A DNA stretch of 64,000 nucleotides from Xenopus tropicalis (lineage: Eukaryota; Chordata; Amphibia; Anura; Pipidae). How positions within the stretch are numbered: position 1 is the stretch's first letter; each line of letters starts with the position of its first letter. The stretch is taken from positions 36,941,712 through 37,005,711 of the forward strand of contig NC_030679.2 in the NCBI RefSeq assembly GCF_000004195.4, written 5' to 3'. Shown here piece by piece: positions 55,442 through 64,000 of the stretch. Made by a program: the position numbers and the translations under genes. The notes beneath the pieces are model-generated. The model ran no database searches and was not told where the DNA came from. It saw only the letters and a program-made list of their open reading frames with translations.

Positions 55442-56362
55442 ATTTTGTCAAAAAAACAGTCACAAAAAAGAGTTATCCAATCAAACATTTTATAAACCGC
55501 AATACTAGGTTTGTTATTTATCTTCTCACATGTAAGAAATGTGATAAACAATATGTTGGTCAGACTAGTAGAAGGTTAAAGGAGCGAATTCGTGGACATG
55601 TTCTAAATATCACAGATACTAAATCCCATACACCAGTGGCTAGACATTTCCATGAATGTTCAAACAGATCACTATCATACCTCTCTGTCATTGGCATAGA
55701 TAGAGTTTTTCCTAGCCCTAGAGGAGGTAACATTGTTAATAACCTTATAAAAAAAGAAACAAAATGGATTTTTTTTTCTAAACACTAGACAGCCAGAAGG
55801 TTTAAACTTTGAATATGATGTATCATGTTATCTTCAAATGTTTCTTTATTCTCCTTGTTACTTACTGATATTACGAAGTAAACTTTTTCTATCTGATTTA
55901 TTTGTATTCAAATAAAAATGGTACTAACTATATATCATATACTATACATCTCTTTGCAACATATTAACTATACATGTAATGCATTAACTATATATTCCAT
56001 ACATTTATTTGAATATTCTTTCAAATATACATTTAAGATATATACTTATTCTAACACATGTACTTTTTTCTCTGTTTTTAACATTGTACTACTTATACAA
56101 TTAACTCAGAAACGTGATGATGATGATTGGTTAATTACATCTGTAAAGCTATTGGCTCTCTGTGCTGTAAATATCCCCTTTATGTAACCTCTCATTCAGC
56201 CTATGATTAAGTACCGTGAGGTACGAAACGCGTTAGGCTTAATGTACTATGTGTTAGTATAATAAACTTTTTGTGTTTTTACAACACTCTTTCGTGAACA
56301 ACTGCCTTCTTTTTCACTGAAATCCTGGAGTGCCTGCCTTTTCTTTATTTGATGTATCCATG
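55442..56362 (+). mobile_element. 5'-truncated Penelope-like retroelement with GIY-YIG domain
   Basis: From 55442 to 55790 the plus strand is open and encodes KKSYPIKHFINRNTRFVIYL, then LTCKKCDKQYVGQTSRRLKE, then RIRGHVLNITDTKSHTPVARHF. This is the GIY-YIG-type endonuclease module, with a Cys-x-x-Cys insert, found C-terminal to the reverse transcriptase in Penelope/Neptune elements. The YVG and the Arg of LKERIRGH correspond to conserved catalytic positions. A one-base shift in a T-run near 55775 separates it from FLNTRQPEGLNFEYDVS, the end of the domain. The protein would stop near 55915. The 3' UTR carries a hammerhead-like motif at 56198-56238. The reverse-transcriptase part is missing. 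Confidence 0.75.
56198..56238 (+). ncRNA. Hammerhead-ribozyme-like motif in the Penelope-like 3' UTR
   Basis: GCCTATGATTAAGTACC, loop GTGA, then GGTACGAAACGCGTTAGGC. A perfect 5-bp stem GTACC/GGTAC capped by GTGA precedes the GAAAC core. Outer GCCTA/TAGGC can pair as stem I. The CUGAUGA core appears as CTATGAT, so this copy is probably inactive. Confidence 0.5.
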
Positions 56363-56601
56363 CAGGCTGTCCACAGGACTACAGTTGGCCTCTCTGGTCT
56401 ATTGGTCTACTGAAATGTCTGCCATTTTCCCTTGAGATCAGTGCAATTGAGCTATCCTGATGTGAGGCCACTTTCTACATCAAGTCACATATCATTTTGA
56501 AAAATGTTGCACACTTTAGATTAGATTTAGATTAGGGGTAGCAAAAATTACAATTGCACTGCCCCTTTAACCTTCTACAACCAGGTTCCTAAGAATGGTG
56601 A
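56363..56601 (+). repeat. Right copy of the direct repeat flanking the Penelope-like element
   Basis: CAGGCTGTCCACAGGACTAC to GGTTCCTAAGAATGGTGATGT; partner of 55205-55441. Contains an extra TTAGATT-type expansion near 56515. Confidence 0.9.
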
Positions 56602-57970
56602 TGTTCTTCTGTACTTGTCTTCCTAAAGGCATGGAAGATCAGCTCCAGAGAACCATAGAGTGAAAGTAAAGTGGCCAAACATGGCAGCCACCAGTTCCAC
56701 TGTTCAGCTGTCTTAGAAGAAAATGTACAGAGCAGCAGGGCAATGCTCAGTGGCCTGGTTACAGCAGTTGGGGAGTGGGGCCTTCAATCGGGCAGAAGCT
56801 ATATTATATGTAATTGGGTTAAGTGCTTCATTAGCAATGTGATTGTGTTTATAAAGCAAAGGGATATTAACCGAAACCATTGTTGTTTTAAAAATGATTT
56901 TAGGATATTCATAAAGCTCACCCCTGGTTCGGCATTCTCACATGTGTAAATGGCATCTGCACTGCTGGGTACCTTAAAATGTCATCTGCTTTACATAGGG
57001 CATTATTCAAGAAGTGCTCCTTTGACATGGATATAATCTAATTTATAAAGTAAATGTAATGTGAAACATTTCCTATATTTCATAGGGAAGATACATAAAA
57101 CTGAAGGTGCTGTTTAGCAGCAAGGGGGAAGCCAATAGTGCTTTTTATTTCCTCTCATGTTTATGAAATAAAATGGATAATGGAAAAAGCAGAGACCGAA
57201 ACTGTTACCTCCAGTACAATAAATAGCGCATAGCTGTTTCATCATTTTCAGTTGCAGATTTCAGGTTTTCAAAGGTATCAGTGATATATGAATTGTCTGT
57301 TTATTCTGAAAGCAGACTGTAGTAATTTGCTGTTTCCGTTTTCCTTTCTGTTGCAAAACATGTCAATATTTTGAGGGTATTTCCCAAAATAATGCATTTT
57401 CATGCTGCTTTAGTATTAACATAGTGGAGCTTTCCTAGGGATTTTTGGATAAAGCATTACAAAATCAAAATAAAAACAATCACACCAGTTACTAAAAAGT
57501 CCAAGATCTTGTGTCACATGAATGCCTAGGCTGCTGAAGCATCAATATAAATGTCATCAATGTTTATATTTACCTCCCACGTCTGGAACATCCCAAACCT
57601 GGGCATTCAGCTATTGTGGTTTCTTGGTGCAAGTCAAATTTCCTGCAGCACTTAAAGGAATGTTATGCTGGTCAATTTTAAAACTAATAAAGATTTTGAT
57701 AACAATTTGAGTCCAACGAGGGTCCTTCAGTATCAGAGAGGTGCTGCAGTCAATAATAACTGCTGGGTAAAATGAAGAAAGTATTCCACTGTTTTCAATG
57801 ACCATTAAGTCAGTTGTGTTTGGTTTAATGGTTTGTTCTCATAAGGAATGATGGCTAGTGGTATATGTGGAAATTAATAACGCCTCTCTCCTTTGGAGAA
57901 GATGATCTATCCTATAAGGGAGCTGTGACATGTCACCACTAGTCAGTCAAAAACACTTAGATTTGTTTAC
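56602..57970. other. Sequence without a recognised gene
   Basis: Single-copy in appearance. A possible MITE end (TTAAAGGAATGTTATGCTGG, 57652) is seen without its partner. No coding signal. Confidence 0.35.
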
Positions 57971-58287
57971 TACAGGTATTGGACACCTTATCCAGAAATT
58001 TCCGAATTACGGAAAGGCCACCTCCTATAGACTCCATTGTAATCAATTAATTCACATTTTTAAAAATGGTTTCCTTTTTCTCTATAATAATTAAACTGTC
58101 CCTTGTACTTGATCCCAACTAAGATATGATTAATCCTTATTGGAGCCAAATCAATCCTGTTGGGTTTAATTAATGTTTAAATATTTTTTTTCAGTAGACT
58201 TAAGGTAGGAGATGCGAATTACGGAAAGATCCCATATCCGGAAAACCCCAGGTCCCGAGTATCTGGATATCGGGTCCTATACCTGTA
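57971..58287. mobile_element. MITE of the 'tatgggacc' family
   Basis: Starts TACAGGTATTGGACACC and ends CGGGTCCTATACCTGTA. Full length, about 317 bp. Confidence 0.8.
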
Positions 58288-58542
58288 CTTGAAACCAAAA
58301 GTTAAAGACTACAGTATTACTGAAGTAATTAAGTCCAAAAACAGAACACTATGGTATGTGAGTAGTAGATCAGATATACTGTGTAATTGACGTTTTATGT
58401 TCATGATCCTGTAAGCTTACTGGAAGTAAATAAATGCTATGTATCCTATCCATATTTATCAGTTATTATAGGATTTTTGTTTTTTTATCTGGCTCTTTCC
58501 ATTCATACGTTCTGTGATACTGTTTTAACTACCCTCAGTAAG

Positions 58543-58729
58543 GGCCGTGGCAGACAGGGAGATTAGTCACTCACCACAAATCTCCCTTGTCGCGGGCGAC
58601 TTATCTCCCCGATATTCCATCCTACTGGCTTGAATGTAATTCGCCGGTGGGATGGCATATCCGGGAGATTAGTTGCCCGCGACAAGGGAGATTTGTCGCG
58701 GGCAACTAATCTCCCCGTCTGCAACGGCA
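58543..58729. mobile_element. Hairpin MITE, GGGAGATTAGTC family
   Basis: AGGGCCGTGGCAGACAGGGA and GGGAGATTTGTCGCGGGC form inverted arms closing near 58729 with TGCAACGGCACT. Relative of 6635-6945. Confidence 0.7.
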
Positions 58730-59611
58730 CTAAATGTATTCATCATTGGATTACCTCACCATCTGTTTACTTTTTACACTCCAACAACCAAAAACAAAAA
58801 GCAGAAGCTAGACACTAGGCAGAAGTGCTACACATGCCTAAATGACATAAAATAACAGGGAATTCCCTGGGAAAGAATTGTCAGGCCAGATATCACATGG
58901 AACTGTAAAGATGAAATAATTAAGCAGGACAGTAATGAGCGATGCTGTGAACAGTCAAGCAGACAAGGATTTCATCACTGAACTTCCTAGCATCCCTGTA
59001 TTCCAATCAGCAGTCTCACCAGCACATATAGTGAGTTTAAGCATTTTCTTACCCCTGGCTTTCTATTAGCTTTGTGGGTAGTACACTTTCTTGATGAGTT
59101 ATTGATCAACTATACTGTCTTACCATCCAATGAGTAGAGGGACAATTATCCCAAAATTTTTGTCCACCACTAACAAAATACACCCACATGTGAAACAGGC
59201 CTAAAGGGTGGATGCTATATATGCTTCACTTTAGCTACAGGGAAGCATAAATATAAAAAAAAGAGAAATTCAACATTCAGGCAGCTGTGGGATCATTAAA
59301 AGGGAGACTATAGTGGAAATGGAACGAAAAACAATTTTGCAACAAAAAAAAGAATTTTTCCATCGTAAAAATTTAATTTAGCTTTTACCAGCCTGGAAAG
59401 TAATTAGTAACCACATCATCTGCCAGTAGAAGAATTTTATAGTTTGCAGTATATAATAAAACTGCTGACAAAAGTTACTGTTGTGTCAAAATAGCAAGCC
59501 ATTAAAATGCCATAAAGAGCAATTAAAGATTTGTAATGTAATATATGTCTAATAAAGAATATTACACTGCCAAATGCTAATGTTAATCTTATTTAATATA
59601 TACCTCCATAT

Positions 59612-59762
59612 GTAATAAAAGGCACGAAGTTTGCAAGGAGCAGTAACCCATAGCAACCAATAAGATGTTATTTGCTTTTAAGCAGGTGACCAGTAAATTT
59701 TATCTGCTGATTGGTTGCTATGGGTTACTGCTCCAGTGAAACTGTAGTGCTTTTTATTACAT
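59612..59762. mobile_element. Short inverted-repeat MITE
   Basis: ATGTAATAAAAGGCAC pairs with GTGCTTTTTATTACAT. Inner GGAGCAGTAACCCATAGCAA pairs with its inverse at about 59720. Non-coding. Confidence 0.75.
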
Positions 59763-61069
59763 AACCTGTTTTGGGGTAAAAAAAATCAGTTTTGTTTTGC
59801 AAAAAATTGTATTTTGTTGCACAAAACATTCCAAACCACGTACAAAATAAATTACAACCTTTAGGAAATGCCCCCCCCTAAATATTGTAAACTAAAAAGG
59901 GCATTAACTTGAGGGATGAAAACTTACTTTTGCCTCTTTATAGATCCCTGGTAAGGCCTCATGAATATGCTGCCAATCATTTCTTTTTTGAACAGAGTAG
60001 ACCTGTTACTGCAATACTGTTATAGTCAATTAAAACAAGAAGACAAAAGGAAAATAAAATGATTGATGGCTGTCCTGATAATGGTCAGGTTAGGGAAGCT
60101 ATATATTTCCTTATTATGCTAACATTGCTTTCCAAGGTCTGCAACTATATTGCAGCTATATATAAACATAATGAAACAATATATAAATATATTGATAACA
60201 TATTGTATTTAAGGGTAGTACCCACCTCCCAGAGAATTAAGTGAATAGTACTTGTGAATAAAGCCAAGTGAAAAGAGCTGTAAAAGGAAGTAAAAGACAT
60301 ACAGACTAAGAGAACGGCCACAAAGTTCTGCTTAGAGTTCCTCCCTGTTCTCCAAGTGCCAAAATTCAACTAAATCCAGACTACCAACCCTACAGGTCTA
60401 GGGTCCATGACAGCCCAAAGACTCCTCTAATAAATCCCTCTATGTAGAGCACGGAAGCCTATGAATCTCAGCAGTCACTCTTAGCAAGTTCTGGAGGCAC
60501 TTCTTGCCTTCCTGCCACCACCCTGTCATCTCAGAATCCTGCAGCAGCTGCTGTTTCTCTGCTTGCCATCCCACTTTGAGTGTGCGTGCCAAGGTGGGCT
60601 ATGATACATATGCTGGAATATGCTATCTGGAGACTTGCCTGAACAGGAGAGTTTAATTGCTTCTAGGTGATACCTCCATTAGTGTATCAACCAATATTTC
60701 CCACATGATTCCAAAGGCCCCTAGTTCTGCCTCCAACCACACCTACTTCTACCACATCCCAGGATTCCATGAATCTCACAAGACACATCTCAGGGCACAA
60801 GAAAAGCTTTGCAGATGCTCTAGAGGGTTTGTGCATATTACTAATAGCTGTCCCCTGAAGTCCACTAAGCTCCAGTTCCTCCTCTATGGTTTTGTTATTT
60901 CTGACACTAACAAGAATATGAAGGTAGTTTCACCTTTCTACTTCCTGATCCCAACTTCAGAGGAACTGATAAAAGAAATTATACGGTTAATCAGAACTAC
61001 TGGCCATCAAGCTTGCCCTTGAGGACTGACAACAGCTGCTGTAAAGGGAATCATAACCTATTAACACTT

Positions 61070-61169
61070 TCACAGATCATAATATTCAAGCCCTCAAGAG
61101 CCAGAATCCTAGGCAGGCTCAATGGGCTCTCTTCTTTGCCTGGTTCATCTACATTATTATCCTAATTAT

Positions 61170-61170
<1 letters not shown>
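61070..61170 (+). pseudogene. Ty3/gypsy-type RNase H remnant
   Basis: The plus strand reads FTDHNIQALKSQNPRQAQWA then LFFAWF. This follows the TDHKNLEYLxSxxRLNPRQARWALFFxRF pattern at the end of Ty3/gypsy RNase H domains. Nothing readable remains on either side; the following sequence is a TA tract. Confidence 0.5.

Positions 61171-61224
<54 letters not shown>
61163..61224. repeat. (TA)n microsatellite
   Basis: About 30 TA dinucleotides between ATTATTATTA and TTATATTACA. Confidence 0.95.
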
Positions 61225-61226
<2 letters not shown>

Positions 61227-61804
61227 TACATAATTATCCTTGTCATAAGAACAAAAAGGCTGTTACCTTATCAATAATATTTGCTCATGATCCTACAATT
61301 TAGGACAAGGACTGTATCATTCCCAACTATAAAATGATTGCCTCTCTTCATCCTTAAATTGCTTCCAAAATTCAATTCACTCCTTCTAAACTCCCCCATT
61401 TACTTGTGCCTGGCACATTCCTCCTAACCTACAGTGCTCTTTTTGCAGAAGACACATGGTTACAGTAAAGCTGTAGCAGTTTTTAAAATGCCTGTTTTTT
61501 TCTCTGCAGTAACAACACCTCCCACATGTACATCAGGAAAATCATCTATTCTATGTGATTATATCCAGTATCCTCTGTGCCACCCTAATGTTTTTCTCCT
61601 TTCATATCCCAAATTGCAATTATAATATTGCCCATGGGGGACTAATGAAAACGTTAATTTGAAGAAAATCTCTCTTGCACAAAAAAGCCTTTGATGGCAG
61701 GAAGAGAATATCTGGTCAGTAGCAGGCCTCTCTGAAGGTTTCCCTGGGTTATTTCACAAAAGTCTTTCCAGTAACCCCAGAACCCTGTATACAGGCCCAT
61801 GTAG

Positions 61805-61965
61805 CACCCAGCACCCAGCACCCAGCACCCAGCACCCAGCACCCAGCACCCAGCACCCAGCACCCAGCACCCAGCACCCAGCACCCAGCACCCAGCACCC
61901 AGCACCCAGCACCCAGCACCCAGCACCCAGCACCCAGCACCCAGCACCCAGCACCCAGCACCCAG
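61805..61965. repeat. Pure heptanucleotide repeat (CACCCAG)23
   Basis: Twenty-three uninterrupted copies of CACCCAG, 161 bp. As 7 is not a multiple of 3 and the unit lacks stops, all frames stay open; the minus frames give CWVLGAG repeats of up to 111 residues and are not genes. Confidence 0.97.
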
Positions 61966-62109
61966 CCCGCTCACTACACTTATAGACACACTTTATGGAC
62001 ACCAGCCCCTATTTGTACCCGCAATTATTAACAACCAGAAGGCGGGCACACATTTTAAACAGTGATTTGGTTGTCCGTAATGTCAATAATCATGGACCAG
62101 CCTACTCTG

Positions 62110-62345
62110 ATTTGTGATTGGTTTACATACATGCGCCCACCCTAACAAAGTTTCCATTGGCTGACACTTGCTGGGGGTGGGACGGAGTGCTTCATGGCTC
62201 TGCAACTACAGAAAAATATGCAACTGAGTAAAAGCGATGTTTACACTTGGAGGAGGGCACTGGGAGGGGTTTTTACTTAGGGGTGGCAGAGGGAGGATGT
62301 CAATGTTTACACGTCACGAATCATATACGGTTTTACTTTCGCTTC
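62110..62345 (+). promoter_or_regulatory. Candidate housekeeping-type promoter
   Basis: Inverted CCAAT boxes (ATTGG) at 62116-62120 and 62156-62160, a CRE-like ACGTCAC near 62311, and rising GC and CpG content from 62340 to 62480. No repeat signature. It may work in both directions. Confidence 0.5.
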
Positions 62346-62430
62346 CTGGTAGGCGGAGTCTGATGTGAGCGAATTGGAACTCCCGCGCAATTCGACAGGG
62401 AAAGATCACGTTTCCGGAAGAAGCTGCGGG
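62346..62430 (+). other. Candidate non-coding first exon of a plus-strand gene
   Basis: A CpG-containing segment with an ETS site (CCGGAAG, 62414-62420) ends GCTGCGGG|GTGAGTAGCG, a strong splice donor at 62431. It has no usable ATG (one ATG is followed at once by TGA), so it would be 5' UTR. The start point is a guess. The gene continues past the window edge or past 63.2 kb. Confidence 0.45.
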
Positions 62431-63228
62431 GTGAGTAGCGCTTGCTCAGGTAGGGTTGCAGTGCCTTGGCTTCCGGCCGCCTTCATAATAACAATCATAA
62501 TAGTAATGCTTGTTATGTGCGCTATACCCTGCCTGCAGGATGCTTCACATTGGCAGGCATGGCCGGATACAGGGGGCTTCTTTAATTACTAATTCATTCC
62601 CGCTGTGCAGCCTCCCAGCCTGTGCATGTGTTCTGGGAGTTCCTTCCTGGAAGAGCTGTGCTTTAGGTGCAGCAATCATAGCAAATATATGCCTTCAGTT
62701 TGTTAAAAATCTGCACCACTAAACTATTGCTTTTCATTTTTATTTTCTGCACTGCTGGTTGTGATTCTTGATAAAATGTAGCAGAAAGCAGCTGATCAGC
62801 AGATCTGGAAGATACCTAACATGCTATATTGCTTCAACTGAACCAATCGCAGTTAATCATTTACAAACACATATTCCAAAATGATGGCCTTTATTTTTTT
62901 TTATAAATGAATAATAAGCTTCGTAGAATCTTTTATTATGCCCAAAAACTTTTTGCAAGGAAGATGATTAATGTATGCCCTCTTTCGCTGGAAATTCATC
63001 AACTGCTGTAGTGGTGCAGACTGGGCATTACTTGTTTCCAGAAGCCCTACACTCAGCAACTACAAAACCCCTTTGGCCATAAAGCCGTGTATAGGCACAG
63101 CACAGATATACAGTGTTTGTGTTTTACACAGCCTTGCACCAGCGACTAAAAATTGCTGTAAAATTTGCATCTTTGTTAGTTAAAACTTTCCGCCATCAAT
63201 CTGTTTTGAAGAATCTTTTGTTTTACAG

Positions 63229-63330
63229 AGTATGAGATGCCGAGTAATGTGGTGGTGCCCATGGCTGCCCTATGATGCTGACATTTTGGCATATACTTTG
63301 AATTTGCACAGCCCATTATAAAGGATATTG
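63229..63330 (+). other. Possible second exon or 5' UTR part
   Basis: An acceptor-like CTTTTGTTTTACAG precedes AGTATGAGATGCCGAGTAAT. The ATG at about 63238 opens MPSNVVVPMAAL and then meets TGA; another frame runs MRCRVMWWCPWLPYDADILA. Neither is convincing coding sequence. Confidence 0.2.
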
Positions 63331-63355
63331 ACCCTGCACTATGTATTGTTATAGC

Positions 63356-63440
63356 CCAGTGATTGCCAACCAGTGGCTCGGGGGCAACATGTTGCTCACC
63401 AACCCCTTGGATGTTGCTCTCAATGCCCCCAAACCAGGGA
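63356..63440. mobile_element. Fragment of the CCCCAACCAGTGGCTCG hAT-like MITE family
   Basis: CAGTGATTGCCAACCAGTGG and CAACATGTTGCTCACCAACC followed by CCTTGGATGTTGCTCTC; the right half is missing. Confidence 0.65.
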
Positions 63441-64000
63441 GTTGTGTTGTAATGCACTTGAATAAGCAATTAGATAGTGACTAGCTATGTCCTTGATTTT
63501 AAATTGACTGGACATACTATTTTTAACTACTACTCAATAAAAGTTTTACAATTTTTTGTCAAGAGGTCTGAGCTTCATTACACCAGAGGTTGGTGCATAT
63601 ATCCTTTTTGATCGCTTTTTTTTTCATTCTCCTAATTAAATAGGCTGCACCACCAAGCAGCAGACTCCCAGGCCAATAGCGTTTGTTGCTATCTAAAATG
63701 TATTGTCAAAGAGGGGGCCAATTAAAATATAAATGTTGACTCTCTTGTGAATGTTATCGATTACAGTATTTACTAGATTCAAAAATGTTATAGTCCAGTT
63801 TCATATGCATTGGATCACTGTCCTAGAGGAGAATATCAATGGCACAATACAGTCTCATTCAGACCAAAAAAATATTCAAAAATAAAGTTTTTAAATACCA
63901 ACGAGTCCAGTGAAAGTTTAGAAACGAACAAGGGGTCAGTTCTCTGGTAAATTAGGCTTGGGGTTAGAGCTGTTGTCTCCTAGCCATTAGCCAGTTGACT
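63441..64000. other. Window end, nothing recognised
   Basis: Presumed first-intron sequence of the gene starting at 62.35 kb. No exon or repeat end was identified. Confidence 0.3.

Noticed and set aside
60657..61022. 121-residue plus-strand frame
   Set aside because: No recognisable domain. It lies just upstream of a gypsy trace and may be retroelement debris, but no motif could be named.
30480..62000. A second related cytokine (for example an IL-13 or IL-5 paralogue) upstream
   Set aside because: I looked for a signal peptide exon with a nearby tiny phase-0 exon on the minus strand and found none. Absence is not proven, since such exons are short and were sought by eye.
61654..62002. GAGCWVL-repeat proteins on the minus strand
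   Set aside because: Produced by the pure 7-bp repeat; three frames are equally open.
63229..63330. Coding second exon starting MPSNVVVPMAAL
   Set aside because: The frame stops after twelve codons, and the alternative frame has no donor or similarity; kept only as a weak candidate.
1..64000. Exons of RAD50 or KIF3A, the mammalian neighbours of IL4/IL13
   Set aside because: No open frame resembles the kinesin motor or the RAD50 ATPase ends.

Overview
ORGANISM. This is vertebrate nuclear DNA, very probably from a Xenopus frog (X. tropicalis more likely than X. laevis, from remembered repeat families). It has no prokaryotic gene layout. Nearly all open frames are short shadows of repeats. The window is packed with inverted-repeat DNA transposons (MITEs), piggyBac-, hAT- and Harbinger-like non-autonomous elements, CR1/L2-like LINE pieces, a DIRS-type retroelement and Penelope-like elements, a mixture typical of Xenopus. 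GENES. One protein-coding gene can be built with confidence: a four-exon gene on the minus strand (coding 30340 down to 25641). All its introns are phase 0. It encodes a 141-residue secreted short-chain helical cytokine that looks like IL-4/IL-13. It has a TATA box, an NFAT site resembling the mammalian IL-4 P element, and an AU-rich 3' UTR. A second gene probably starts near 62.35 kb on the plus strand: a CCAAT/CRE/ETS promoter and a non-coding first exon with a good donor site; its coding part lies mostly or wholly outside the window. I could not find RAD50 or KIF3A, the mammalian neighbours of IL4/IL13. LAYOUT. 1-1.95 kb: nothing recognised. 1.95-7.84 kb: one large piggyBac-like non-autonomous element (TTAA ends) carrying about nine copies of a ~384-bp satellite and two nested hairpin MITEs. 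8.0-11.3 kb: MITE, then a decayed DIRS element (minus strand) split by a TTAA MITE. 13.0-16.6 kb: hAT fragment, MITE, and a MITE whose core has grown into a 45-copy 52-bp minisatellite. 17-24.8 kb: MITEs, a hAT element with a minisatellite, a Penelope tail and a decayed LINE (minus). 24.9-30.5 kb: the cytokine gene, with repeats in its long third intron. 31.5-38.4 kb: nested MITEs, one carrying 13 copies of the 52-bp unit, and a LINE fragment. 38.4-49.2 kb: further MITEs, a single-unit relative of the 52-bp MITE, a 1.4-kb hAT element with perfect target duplications and a minisatellite, and a Tc1-like remnant interrupted by a polyadenylated retrocopy. 49.6-52.1 kb: a plus-strand CR1/L2-like LINE with a nested MITE. 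53-56.6 kb: two hAT elements with target duplications and a Penelope-like element with a GIY-YIG domain and a hammerhead-like motif. 58-62 kb: MITEs, a Ty3/gypsy trace, a TA tract and a pure 7-bp repeat. 62.1-64 kb: the promoter and start of the next gene. COMMON THEME. Apart from the cytokine gene, the clearest signal is that several unrelated DNA transposons in this window carry internal tandem repeats (384, 52 and ~31-34 bp units). Copy number differs between family members, so transposons here seed and spread minisatellites. All database-type identities come from recognising sequence patterns by eye; no search was run.
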